This document shows positions 16,823-26,311 of a stretch of 64,000 bases of DNA, piece after piece (position 1 is the stretch's first letter; every line of letters starts with the position of its first letter). The translations under genes and the position numbers were made by a program. The DNA is from Kitasatospora sp. Root107 (GTDB taxonomy: Bacteria > Actinomycetota > Actinomycetes > Streptomycetales > Streptomycetaceae). Where the stretch lies: positions 140,078 to 204,077 of the forward strand of contig NZ_LMCT01000073.1 of the NCBI RefSeq assembly GCF_001424875.1, written 5' to 3'. The notes below the pieces were generated by a model, which worked only from the letters and a program-made list of their open reading frames with translations, was not told the DNA's origin and made no database searches.

Positions 16823-16857
16823 TGGGGCGGCGGCTGAGGGTGTTTGCCGCCGCCCCA
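16823..16857 (-). terminator. hairpin in the P5CDH-PRODH gap (possible attenuator)
   Basis: Perfect 12-bp stem TGGGGCGGCGGC/GCCGCCGCCCCA with an 11-base loop, 17 bases after the P5C dehydrogenase stop and 38 bases before the PRODH start. It may set the ratio of the two mRNAs. Confidence 0.6.
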
Positions 16858-16874
16858 TGAGCACTCAGGGCTGG

Positions 16875-18503
<1,629 letters not shown>

Positions 18504-18594
18504 GGCGCACGCTCTCCTTCTCGTCATGGGAAGGCCGGTGAGGGTCGCACTCCGGCCATGACGAAACGCTAGCCCGCCCGCCCCGTGCAGCAGA

Positions 18595-18610
18595 TTGGCC
18601 GGGCGGCCAA
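18595..18610. promoter_or_regulatory. palindromic operator candidate between pruA and PucR gene
   Basis: Perfect inverted repeat TTGGCC-GGGC-GGCCAA, 92 bases upstream of pruA and 91 bases upstream of the PucR-type gene, i.e. centred in the divergent promoter region. Further TCCG/CGGA half-sites follow at 18616-18655. A binding site for the PucR-family protein is the simplest reading, but this is inferred from position only. Confidence 0.5.
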
Positions 18611-18700
18611 AGTCATCCGTTCGGAGTTGTCGGACCGGATGAACAGCTGTCCGGAACGCGACTAAAGTCGGTTCCGTTCCCATCAGAGAGGAGGCCGCCG

Positions 18701-20323
18701 GTGACCACCCCCGGGCTGCCGTTGCGCCAACTCCTGATGGCGCTGGGCGAACCGCTGGTCGAGCTGCAGGCGGCGCCGGCCGGTCTGGACGTGCCGGTCC
18801 GGGACGTGGCGATCCTGGATCCGGAGGACCCGGCGACCGCGCAGCCCGGCGAGCTGGTGCTGGCGATCGGGGCCCGCGGCCGGGCCGCGCTGCCCGCGCT
18901 GCGGGCGGCCGGGCGGGCGAAGGCGGCGGCGGTCGCGGTGAAGCTGGACGGCCCGGGCCAGGCGGACGCGCTGCGCGAGGCGGCCACCGAGGCGGGCGTG
19001 GCGCTGCTGAGCGTGCGGCGGGAGACCCGCTGGGAGCACCTGGACTCGCTGGCCCGGGCGATCATCGCCGGCCCCGACGCCCCGGAAGGCGGCGAGCACA
19101 ACACCGGCGACCTGTTCTCGCTGGCCCAGACGGTGGCCGCACTGACCGGCGGGATCGTCAGCATCGAGGACACCTCCAGCCGGGTGCTGGCGTACTCGCG
19201 CTCCTCGGACAGCGACGAGGTGGACGACCTGCGGCGGCTCTCCATCCTGGGCTGGCAGGGGCCCGAGCCGTACCTGTCCAAGCTCCGCGAGTGGGGCATC
19301 TTCCAGCACCTGCGCAGCTCGGACGCGGTGATCCGGATCGACCCGCACCCCGAGCTCGGCATCCGGCGCCGGCTGGCGATCGGCATCCGGGCCGGGGCGC
19401 AGCCGCTGGGCACCATCTGGGTCCAGGAGGGCTCCCGGCCGCTGGCCCCGCTGGCGGACCAGGCACTGGTCGGCGCGGCCCGGGTGGCGGCCGCCCAACT
19501 GGTGCGGCGGCGGCGGGAGTTGTCGGCCGATGTCCGGCTCACCCAGACCCTGCTGACCGGCCTGCTCGAAGGCTCCACCGGGCCGCAGTCGCTGGCCACC
19601 CACCTCGGCCTGGAGCTCCGCCGCCCGGCCACCGTGCTGGCCTACGCGGCGAGTTCGCCCTCCGAGGGCTCCGACCTGGAGCTCACCCGGGCCGAGGTGA
19701 CCGGCCTGATCTCGGTGCACACGGCCGCCCGGCACCGCTCCGCCCTGCTCGCGCCGATCGACTCCCGGGTGTACGTGCTGCTGCCAGAACTGCCCGCCGG
19801 GCTGGCGATGGTCACCGTCCGGGACTGGGCCCAGGAGGTGGTGCTGGCGGCCCGCGAGCACCTCGGGGTGCAGCTGCGGGCGGCGATCGGCTCGACCGTG
19901 GACGGGCTGGCGGCGGTGCCCGAGTCCCGGGCCCAGGCCGACCGGATCCTGGACGCGATGGGGCGCGGCGGGGTGGCCACCGAGGTCGCGGCGCTGATCG
20001 ACGTGCAGGCCGAGGTGCTGGTGAGCGAGGTGCTGGCGCTGCTCCAGGAGCGCGGCGGCCTGCGCGACCCCCGGCTGACCGCGCTCAGCGCGTACGACCT
20101 GAGGCACGGCACCCGGCTGGCCGAGTCGGTGCTCGCCTGGCTGGACGCGCTCGGCGAGGTCCGGGTGGCGGCCGACGCCCTGCACATCCACCCCAACACC
20201 CTGCGCTACCGGGTGCGCCGGGCCGAGCAGTTGACGGGCATCGACCTGGCCCAGCCGCAGCAGCGCCTGCTGGCGATGCTTCAGCTCCGGCTCCCGGCCG
20301 AGCCGGACCAGGGGCACTCCTGA
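18701..20323 (+). CDS. PucR-family transcriptional regulator, likely of proline catabolism
   Basis: Encodes 540 aa from GTG 18701, with AGAGGAGG eight bases upstream. The N-terminal PucR ligand-type domain spans about residues 5-130 (VPVRDVAILDPEDPATAQPGE, ELVLAIGARG). A GAF-like/GGDEF-like middle part follows. The C-terminal helix-turn-helix is VRVAADALHIHPNTLRYRVR, followed by RAEQLTGIDL, the HTH_30 type of PucR/CdaR proteins. It is divergent from the P5C dehydrogenase-proline dehydrogenase pair. Actinobacterial proline genes are commonly activated by such regulators in response to proline, and the palindrome in the shared intergenic region is a candidate target. Confidence 0.93.
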   Translation: MTTPGLPLRQLLMALGEPLVELQAAPAGLDVPVRDVAILDPEDPATAQPGELVLAIGARGRAALPALRAAGRAKAAAVAVKLDGPGQADALREAATEAGVALLSVRRETRWEHLDSLARAIIAGPDAPEGGEHNTGDLFSLAQTVAALTGGIVSIEDTSSRVLAYSRSSDSDEVDDLRRLSILGWQGPEPYLSKLREWGIFQHLRSSDAVIRIDPHPELGIRRRLAIGIRAGAQPLGTIWVQEGSRPLAPLADQALVGAARVAAAQLVRRRRELSADVRLTQTLLTGLLEGSTGPQSLATHLGLELRRPATVLAYAASSPSEGSDLELTRAEVTGLISVHTAARHRSALLAPIDSRVYVLLPELPAGLAMVTVRDWAQEVVLAAREHLGVQLRAAIGSTVDGLAAVPESRAQADRILDAMGRGGVATEVAALIDVQAEVLVSEVLALLQERGGLRDPRLTALSAYDLRHGTRLAESVLAWLDALGEVRVAADALHIHPNTLRYRVRRAEQLTGIDLAQPQQRLLAMLQLRLPAEPDQGHS

Positions 20324-20324
20324 A

Positions 20325-20369
20325 ACGACGGCTGCCCGCCGACCTGAGCGGTCGGCGGGCAGTCGTCGT
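20325..20369. terminator. long terminator hairpin between PucR gene and phoX
   Basis: Twenty-base-pair stem with one G-T pair and a five-base loop (TGAGC), beginning two bases after the PucR stop and 12 bases from the end of the convergent phosphatase gene. Serves both strands. Confidence 0.9.
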
Positions 20370-20381
20370 GAGCGGCGCGGA

Positions 20382-21863
20382 TCAGTCGTTGTAGCCGTGG
20401 CCGCTGCGGTGGCGCAGGCGCCACCACGGGCCGGTGATGGCGAGCATGATGCCCGGCTCCTGGATGTTGGCGAACAGCGTGTGGCCGTCCTCGGAGAAGG
20501 TCACGCCGGTGAACTCGCTGAACACGGGCTCCGTGGCGGTGCCGATGTTGAGGTCGTTGCGGCCGATCGGGTAGGTGCGCCCGTCCTCGGTCGTGCCGAA
20601 GAGGTGCGACACGCCCTCACCGTCCTCGGCGATGACCAGGCCGCCGTACGGGGAGACGGTGATGTTGTCCGGACCGTCGTAGTTGCCGTGGTCGCCCGTC
20701 ACGTCGGTGTTGACGCCGAGCAGCACCTTGAGGGTGATGGTGCGTCGGGCCGGGTCGTAGAACCAGACCTGGCCGTCGTGCTGCACCGGGCTCTCGGTGC
20801 GGGCGAAGCTGGCGACGAAGTAGAAGCCGCCGTCACCCCACCACATGCCCTCCAGCTTGCGGGAGCGGGTGACCTGACCGGCCGTGAACTGCTTGCGGAC
20901 GGAGACCGTCTTCGCGTCGCGGTCCGGGACGTCGACCCAGTCCACGCCGTAGGTGGTGCCGACCTTGACGGCCCGGGACAGGTCGTCGACGAAGGCGCCG
21001 TGCGAGTCGAAGACCTTGAAGGCCTCCAGCTTGCCCGCGTCGGCGGCCAGCGCGCGGAGCTTGCCCTTGCCGTGCTTGAAGCCGGCCGGCGGGGTCCAGC
21101 GGAACAGCAGCCCGTTCGGGTTGGACGCGTCCTCGGTCAGGTAGAGGTGGCCACGCTTCTGGTCCACCACGACCGCCTCGTGGGCGTACCGGCCGAGCGC
21201 CTTGATCGGCTGCGGGTCACGGTTGGCGTCCTGGTCGTGCGGGTCGACCTCGAAGATGTACCCGTGGTCCTTGGTCATGCCGTTCTGGCCGGCCTTGTCC
21301 TCGGTCTCCTCGCCGGTCAGCCAGGTGCCCCAAGGGGTCGCGCCACCGGCGCAGTTGGTCGAGGTGCCGGCGATGCCGACCCACTCCCTGACCTCCTTGC
21401 CGTTCTTGCGGACCTCGACCACGGTGCAGCCGCCGGCCGCGCCCGGGTCGTAGACGTGACCCTCCAGCAGCGGCACGGGGTGCGGCCAGTTGGCACGCGG
21501 GCCACGGATCTCGTGGTTGTTCACCAGCACGGTGCCACCGCGCGGGCCCTGGAAGGCCGCGGTGCCGTCGTGGTTGCTCGGGGTGCTCTCACCGGTGACC
21601 AGCTTGGTCTTCCCGGTGTAGGTGATCACCTGGTACTTGAAACCGCGCGGCAGCGCGAGGATGCCGTCCGGGTCCGGGAGCAGCTCGCCGTAGCCGGTGG
21701 CGCAGCGGGCCGCCTCGACCGACTCGGCGGCGGGGGCCTCGCCGCCGGACGGCGCGGCGATGGCACCGGGGGCGGTGGCCAGCACCTCGGCGCTGCCGGC
21801 GATCAGGACGCCGGCCCCGATGGCGGTGGAACGGTTGACGAAGTCCCGACGGGACAGCGACAT
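20382..21863 (-). CDS. phoX: PhoX-family secreted alkaline phosphatase
   Basis: Encodes 493 aa. The N-terminus MSLSRRDFVNRSTAIGAG is a twin-arginine (Tat) signal, with a likely cleavage site after about residue 37 (AIA-AP). The mature protein is a DUF839/PhoX beta-propeller: STPSNHDGTAAF, VLVNNHEIRGP, CAGGATPWGTWLTGEE, GRYAHEAVVVD, and a C-terminal FANIQEPG. Enzymes of this family need Ca and Fe ions, held by the acidic and Glu-rich loops seen here. They release phosphate from esters outside the cell under phosphate starvation. A two-unit PHO box lies about 100 bases upstream, so control by PhoR-PhoP is well supported. Single-gene unit. Confidence 0.93.
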   Translation of the reverse strand: MSLSRRDFVNRSTAIGAGVLIAGSAEVLATAPGAIAAPSGGEAPAAESVEAARCATGYGELLPDPDGILALPRGFKYQVITYTGKTKLVTGESTPSNHDGTAAFQGPRGGTVLVNNHEIRGPRANWPHPVPLLEGHVYDPGAAGGCTVVEVRKNGKEVREWVGIAGTSTNCAGGATPWGTWLTGEETEDKAGQNGMTKDHGYIFEVDPHDQDANRDPQPIKALGRYAHEAVVVDQKRGHLYLTEDASNPNGLLFRWTPPAGFKHGKGKLRALAADAGKLEAFKVFDSHGAFVDDLSRAVKVGTTYGVDWVDVPDRDAKTVSVRKQFTAGQVTRSRKLEGMWWGDGGFYFVASFARTESPVQHDGQVWFYDPARRTITLKVLLGVNTDVTGDHGNYDGPDNITVSPYGGLVIAEDGEGVSHLFGTTEDGRTYPIGRNDLNIGTATEPVFSEFTGVTFSEDGHTLFANIQEPGIMLAITGPWWRLRHRSGHGYND

Positions 21864-21965
21864 GTAGTCACTCCTGAGAGGTGGGGCCGCTGTCCGGACG
21901 GTCCCGGCCGACGGCGTACTCGGTGACGGCGGGGTGGGCCGCCGCCGACCTGCAGACTCCGCGCT

Positions 21966-21987
21966 CGCAGTGAACCCTCGGTGAACC
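21966..21987 (-). promoter_or_regulatory. PHO box (PhoP binding site) upstream of phoX
   Basis: On the minus strand two adjacent 11-base direct repeats read GGTTCACCGAG and GGTTCACTGCG. Both match the Streptomyces PhoP unit (GGTTCAYYYRS type). They lie about 100 bases upstream of the phoX start, the usual activating position. Confidence 0.82.
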
Positions 21988-22013
21988 CGACACCGCCATC
22001 AGGTGGTGATTTG

Positions 22014-22065
22014 CGGACCGTATCCGAACAAACGGACGGGACACCGTCAGATCGGATACGGTCCG
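22014..22065 (-). terminator. terminator of the 391-aa unknown gene
   Basis: Perfect 14-bp outer stem CGGACCGTATCCGA/TCGGATACGGTCCG, with an inner hairpin GACGG-GACA-CCGTC in the loop. The right arm abuts the stop codon of the minus-strand gene that follows. Confidence 0.8.
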
Positions 22066-23241
22066 TCAGCGCTCGACCCGCTCCACCCGCCACTGCTCCC
22101 AGGCCGTCAGCCAGGCCTCCTCGGTCACCGGGGCGGTGCCCGGGGTACGCGGCGCGCCGCCCAACCAGAGGCGCTCCCAAGCCCGTTGGGCCGGCAGGCT
22201 GGGCACCTCGCTGGCGAACGCGGTGAACCGGATGACCTCCTCGACGGCGGCCTGCCCCTCCGGCGTGCCGATCGCCCAGTCGGTGTTCTGGGCCAGCCGG
22301 GTCAGGTGGTTGACCATCGCGGTGACCGCGTCGCCCGCCTCGTCCCTGGTCTCCGAGGCCAGCCGCATCTGCTGCCGGACGGCCGCCTCCCAGCGCACCG
22401 CGCCCGCCTCGCCGCGCAGCCGCCGGGGCAGCCTCGGCACCCGCCGGGCCCGGACCTGCGCGGCCAGCAGCACCGCCTCGTGCACCGCGTGCTCGACCAC
22501 CGCCCGGTGCGCCTCGAGGCCTGCCACCGGCGGGAGTTCGCGCTCCTCCAGGATGGCCCGCTGGGCCTGCTGGCGGGCCAGCTTGCGCATCAGGTCGGTG
22601 CGGCCGAGCACGTACTTCTCGAAGTCCTCGATCCGGCGCAGCTCGACCCCGCCCGGTGGGACGCCCCGCCCGGTCACCTGGACGGTCACGCCGTCCACCC
22701 GCAGCCGGCCCGCCCAGACCGGGGCCGGGGTGTCACCCTCGGGGCGTCTGTCCTCGTGGATCTGCACCGCCCGGGGCTCGCCCTCGACCGTGATCCACTC
22801 CCGCAACGCCCGGACCGCACCGGGGCCATCGCCCTCGTCGATCTCCAACTGCTCGTAGACCCGGTCGCGTTCGTCCTCGACCACGTCCTCCAGCTCCGGC
22901 AGCGGCCGCTGCTCGGCGCCGGGGCGGTAGGTACGGACCGTCACATAGGGGCCCTCGGCGGAACTCCAGTCGCCCGAGCGGACCTCGACCCAGCCCAGCC
23001 GGCCGTTCTGCACCTCGTACTCGGCGAGCGCGTCGCTGTCCTCCGGCGGATCGGGGGCCGGCCGGGGCGCGCTCTCGTCGCCGTGCGCCCGGTCGGCCCG
23101 GCGCAGGCCAGGACCCCGCTCCGAACGGTCGACCCCGTAGACCGGGAAGTCCGCGTCCGCGAGCACCTGACGGCTGTGCTCCTCGTGGTCGGCGTAGTAG
23201 TCCTCGGGCTCCTGGGGCCTGGTCGCGTTCTGCCTCGTCAT
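22066..23241 (-). CDS. conserved hypothetical protein, charged, soluble
   Basis: Encodes 391 aa from an ATG at 23241 (start tentative; a GTG 12 bases upstream is possible). No signal peptide or membrane helix. The N-terminal 80 residues are acidic and disordered. The middle has strand-rich segments YVTVRTYRPGAEQRP, VYEQLEIDEGDGPGA, REWITVEGEPRAVQIHEDRR and WAGRLRVDGVTVQVTGRGV. The C-terminal half is helical and Arg/Ala-rich (DLMRKLARQQAQRAI, EHAVHEAVLLAAQVRARR). The mixture of a beta domain and a helical domain suggests a cytosolic regulatory or binding protein. I do not recognise the family. Confidence 0.72.
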   Translation of the reverse strand: MTRQNATRPQEPEDYYADHEEHSRQVLADADFPVYGVDRSERGPGLRRADRAHGDESAPRPAPDPPEDSDALAEYEVQNGRLGWVEVRSGDWSSAEGPYVTVRTYRPGAEQRPLPELEDVVEDERDRVYEQLEIDEGDGPGAVRALREWITVEGEPRAVQIHEDRRPEGDTPAPVWAGRLRVDGVTVQVTGRGVPPGGVELRRIEDFEKYVLGRTDLMRKLARQQAQRAILEERELPPVAGLEAHRAVVEHAVHEAVLLAAQVRARRVPRLPRRLRGEAGAVRWEAAVRQQMRLASETRDEAGDAVTAMVNHLTRLAQNTDWAIGTPEGQAAVEEVIRFTAFASEVPSLPAQRAWERLWLGGAPRTPGTAPVTEEAWLTAWEQWRVERVER

Positions 23242-23444
23242 CCTCTGCCGCACCCCCGCGTGCTCGCCTGACCGTCGTTCACGACCCACCGCACCGGGCC
23301 TGGCCCGGCGCCCCGCGCCGCGTCCGCCCCACGATACGGGGCCGGGGGTCTGCTGGGCCATCAGCTTCGCTCGTACGGTTGGCAGCCCGGCGTCCCGGCC
23401 CCGTCCGGCACGGATTGTCAGTAGCCTTGCCTACTCTGGGAGGT

Positions 23445-23891
23445 ATGACCGCAGCCACTCCGGCCTTCCCCGCCCGGATCAGCATCGTCACCCTCGGGGT
23501 GACCGACCTGGCCGCCAGCACCGCCTTCTACCAGGCGCTCGGCTGGTCGCGCTCCACCGCCTCCAACGACAACATCGTCTGGTTCCGCACCGCCGACTCG
23601 GCGCTCGGCCTCTTCCCCACCGAGGAGCTGGCCGCCGACGCGGGCGTCCCGGCGATGGGCGAGCCCTCCTTCCGCGGCGTCACCCTGGCGGTGAATCTGG
23701 AGTCCACCGAGCAGGTGGACGCCGCCCTGAAGGTCGCGATCGAGGCCGGCGCCACCGTGGTCAAGCCCCCCGCCGCCACCGAGTGGGGCGGCTACTCGGG
23801 CTACTTCGAGGACCCGGACGGCCACCTCTGGGAGCTGGCGCACAACCCGTTCTTCCCGTTCACCGAGAGCGGCCAGCTCGACCTGCCGTAG
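23445..23891 (+). CDS. VOC-superfamily (glyoxalase/bleomycin-resistance-like) protein
   Basis: Encodes 148 aa from ATG 23445, with GGGAGGT just upstream. The paired beta-alpha-beta modules of the vicinal oxygen chelate fold are clear: ISIVTLGVTDLAASTAFYQALGW at the start and GYSGYFEDPDGHLWELAHNP near the end, the latter containing a typical metal-ligand Glu. It probably dimerises. Members include isomerases, dioxygenases and resistance proteins that bind small molecules; no substrate can be assigned. It is followed after 10 bases by a SRPBCC gene in the same direction, probably one transcript. Confidence 0.88.
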   Translation: MTAATPAFPARISIVTLGVTDLAASTAFYQALGWSRSTASNDNIVWFRTADSALGLFPTEELAADAGVPAMGEPSFRGVTLAVNLESTEQVDAALKVAIEAGATVVKPPAATEWGGYSGYFEDPDGHLWELAHNPFFPFTESGQLDLP

Positions 23892-23901
23892 GCTCCGGGC
23901 C

Positions 23902-24357
23902 GTGGACGCCAACCACTACCTGCTGACCTCGGTCTGGCGGCTGTCCGCCGAGCCGTCCCGGGTCTACCGCACCCTCCAGGACGTCGAGCAGTACCCGAAG
24001 TGGTGGCCGCAGGTCCGGTCGGTGCACCGGCTGACCGACCACAGCGGCGAGCTGCTGATCCGCTCCGTGCTGCCGTACCGGCTCCGGCTGACCGCCACCG
24101 AGCGCGAGCAGGACGAGACCGCCCTGACCCTGACCGCCGACCTGACCGGCGACCTGGTCGGCTGGTCCCGCTGGACGGTCCACCCCGAGGGCACCGGCAG
24201 CCGGGCGGTCTTCCAGGAGGAGGTCCGCCCGGCCAAGCCGCTGATGCGCCGGCTGGCCCCGGTCGCCCGCCCGCTCTTCCTGGCCAACCACGCGGCCATG
24301 ATGCGCGGCGGCCACCGGGGGCTCCAGCGCCTGCTGACCGGGCCCGGGCCGCTCTGA
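23902..24357 (+). CDS. SRPBCC-family (polyketide cyclase/START-like) protein
   Basis: Encodes 151 aa from a GTG at 23902. The helix-grip pattern is visible: SVWRLSAEPSRVYRTLQDVEQYPKWWPQV, the alternating sheet LLIRSVLPYRLRLTATEREQDE, WSRWTVHPEGTGSRAVFQEEVR, and a long C-terminal helix (ANHAAMMRGGHRGLQRLL). These proteins hold a hydrophobic ligand in a deep pocket, and some act on polyketides. Pairing with the VOC gene suggests a shared small-molecule role, though nothing else nearby is biosynthetic. Ends seven bases before the convergent acidic-protein gene. Confidence 0.82.
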   Translation: MDANHYLLTSVWRLSAEPSRVYRTLQDVEQYPKWWPQVRSVHRLTDHSGELLIRSVLPYRLRLTATEREQDETALTLTADLTGDLVGWSRWTVHPEGTGSRAVFQEEVRPAKPLMRRLAPVARPLFLANHAAMMRGGHRGLQRLLTGPGPL

Positions 24358-24364
24358 CCGCTCG

Positions 24365-25945
24365 TCAGCCGTTCTGCTGGGAGCGCGCCTTGAACGCGGC
24401 CTTCCGGGCTTCCTTGGCCACCGTACGGTTCAGGTGCAGCTCGCCGATCGCCTCCAGCACGTCTGCCGTGTACGGGTGCCGGACGCGCCACAGCTCGCCG
24501 AAGTAGCTGGCCGGGTTGTCGGTCACCGGCAGCTCGGCGATCAGCCGGTGCAGCACCTCCGCCTCGCCCTCGCTGGTCAGCAGCTGAGCCGCGAAGCCGT
24601 CCACCATCGTCCACAGCACCATGCCGCGCTCCGGTGCCGTCACCTCCTGGCCCTGCCCGCGCAGCCAGGCCCGGACCGCCCCGCCCAGCTCCGGGTCGTC
24701 CAGCACCTCGACCGCGGCCGGCCGGGCCGCCTCGCCGATCGTCTCCAGCGCCTGCACGCTGAGCAGCCGCCGGACCGGGCTGTACGGGTCGGTGCCCCGG
24801 GAGGCCGCCAGCAGCTCCCGCGCGGCGGTCTCCGGGTCACGTCCGGCCAGCCAGACCAGCATCTCGCGCTCGGGCAGCACGTTCGCGGTCTCGGAGATCG
24901 CACGCAGCAGGGCCTCGGCGTCGCCCTGCGCCAACTCGCCCACCAGCGGGGCGTCGTAGCCCTCCTCGAGCAGCCACTGCCGGACCCCGTACTGGCCGAG
25001 CGGGGTCAGCCGGACCATCCCGAAGCGGGCCGACTCCTCGTCGCTGAGCTCGCCCTCGCCGACCGGGGAGTCCTCCTCTTCGAACAGCTCGGGGTCGATC
25101 GGCTGGTACTCCAGCAGACCCATCTCCGCCAGGTCAGCCAGCATCGGATCCAGAGCGATCATCAGATCGGTGATGTCGCCGAGCAGTTCCTCGTCCGGCT
25201 CCTCGCCCTCCGGCACCACCAGCAGCGCGGCCAGCACGCCCAGCGGCACGGTCTCCTCGCCCGGCTCGGCGAAGGCGGTGGTCTCGTAGAGCACCTGGAG
25301 CGCCTCGTCCAGCAGCTCGGCCGCCGCCTTGCGGGACTCCTCCACCGCCGCGAGCCGCTCCTCGTCGTCCTCCTCGGCCTCGGCCTCCTCGTCCGCCAGG
25401 TCCAGCGAGTCCGCCTCGGTGGCCAGCTCCCGGACGATCCCGGCGGCGGTCAGCCAGAGCTCCAGGACGGTCTCCTCGTCGCCCGCCTCGGCCGGCTCCA
25501 GGTCCGGGCCCGGGATCGCCACGTGCTCGCCCGCCTCGGTGGTACCGATCTCCACCAGGTCCAGGTCGCAGGCCAGCGACCAGGACCGCATCGCCTCGAC
25601 CTCGGCCTCCTCGCCCGTCCCGAGACCGAGCAGCTCGGCGGCCGGCGCCCGGTCCTCGCCGACCAGGTCGCCGAACTCGTCCACCGGGCGGTGCGGTGCG
25701 GCCCAGCGGGCCAGCTTCAGCGCCTGCGCGATCAGCGGCACCGCGAGCGCGGCCTCGGCCAGCTCCCGCTCGGAGGGCAGCTGGATCGGGGGCACCAGCA
25801 CCGCCGCGTCGTCCTCGTCCTCGTCCTGCCCGTGTGCGGCGAACGCGCCGTACAGGTCGGCCAGGTCGTAGTCGGCGGGCAGCAGGCGCTCCGTGGCCGC
25901 CTGGTCCGACGGGTTGTCAGGGGTGCTGCTGCTGCGTCCGGACAT
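24365..25945 (-). CDS. acidic conserved hypothetical protein
   Basis: Encodes 526 aa from ATG 25945, with GGAGA about ten bases upstream. It is strikingly acidic, with Glu/Asp runs such as DLADEEAEAEEDDEERLAAVEE and LFEEEDSPVGEGELSDEE. Winged-helix-like pieces occur (QALKLARWAAPHRPV and MVRLTPLGQYGVRQWLLEEGYD). The C-terminal 200 residues read as helical repeats (EREMLVWLAGRDPETAARELL, RRLLSVQALETIGEAARPAAVEVL), like HEAT-type repeats. No membrane helix. I do not recognise the family. A role in protein-protein contacts is plausible from the repeats. Confidence 0.78.
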   Translation of the reverse strand: MSGRSSSTPDNPSDQAATERLLPADYDLADLYGAFAAHGQDEDEDDAAVLVPPIQLPSERELAEAALAVPLIAQALKLARWAAPHRPVDEFGDLVGEDRAPAAELLGLGTGEEAEVEAMRSWSLACDLDLVEIGTTEAGEHVAIPGPDLEPAEAGDEETVLELWLTAAGIVRELATEADSLDLADEEAEAEEDDEERLAAVEESRKAAAELLDEALQVLYETTAFAEPGEETVPLGVLAALLVVPEGEEPDEELLGDITDLMIALDPMLADLAEMGLLEYQPIDPELFEEEDSPVGEGELSDEESARFGMVRLTPLGQYGVRQWLLEEGYDAPLVGELAQGDAEALLRAISETANVLPEREMLVWLAGRDPETAARELLAASRGTDPYSPVRRLLSVQALETIGEAARPAAVEVLDDPELGGAVRAWLRGQGQEVTAPERGMVLWTMVDGFAAQLLTSEGEAEVLHRLIAELPVTDNPASYFGELWRVRHPYTADVLEAIGELHLNRTVAKEARKAAFKARSQQNG

Positions 25946-26311
25946 CGTTACTAGGTCTCCCCGGTTGTGGCGGTGGTCACTGCCCGACGAGCCGGATGGG
26001 TAACGGCCCGTCGGCTCAGCGTATCCGCAGCAGCCCCGGCATGCCGGAGCCGCACGCCGAGCCGCCCGGACACCACCTCGCCGGGGGACCGCCGGGACCT
26101 GACGACGTGGCAGAGATGACACTCAGGACCGGCCTGGCGCGCTCCCCGCGCCACGTATCCTGCATCAGGCGCGGTGCACAACCCTCGTACCGGCCGACGG
26201 GCAACGAAGCCCACCCCCCTCACCCCCGCCCCACCAGGGCTTCGCACGTCCGGCCACCACCCATGGGCCCGGGCCGGTCCCGGTGGTGCCCGGCCACAGG
26301 AGATCCCTGAC
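25946..26311. other. 366-base divergent intergenic region
   Basis: Lies between the acidic protein gene and the MFS gene, so it must hold both promoters. A 12-base palindrome CCGGCATGCCGG stands at 26036-26047. I see no open frame with a ribosome site, no convincing -35/-10 pair and no structured RNA. Confidence 0.5.
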
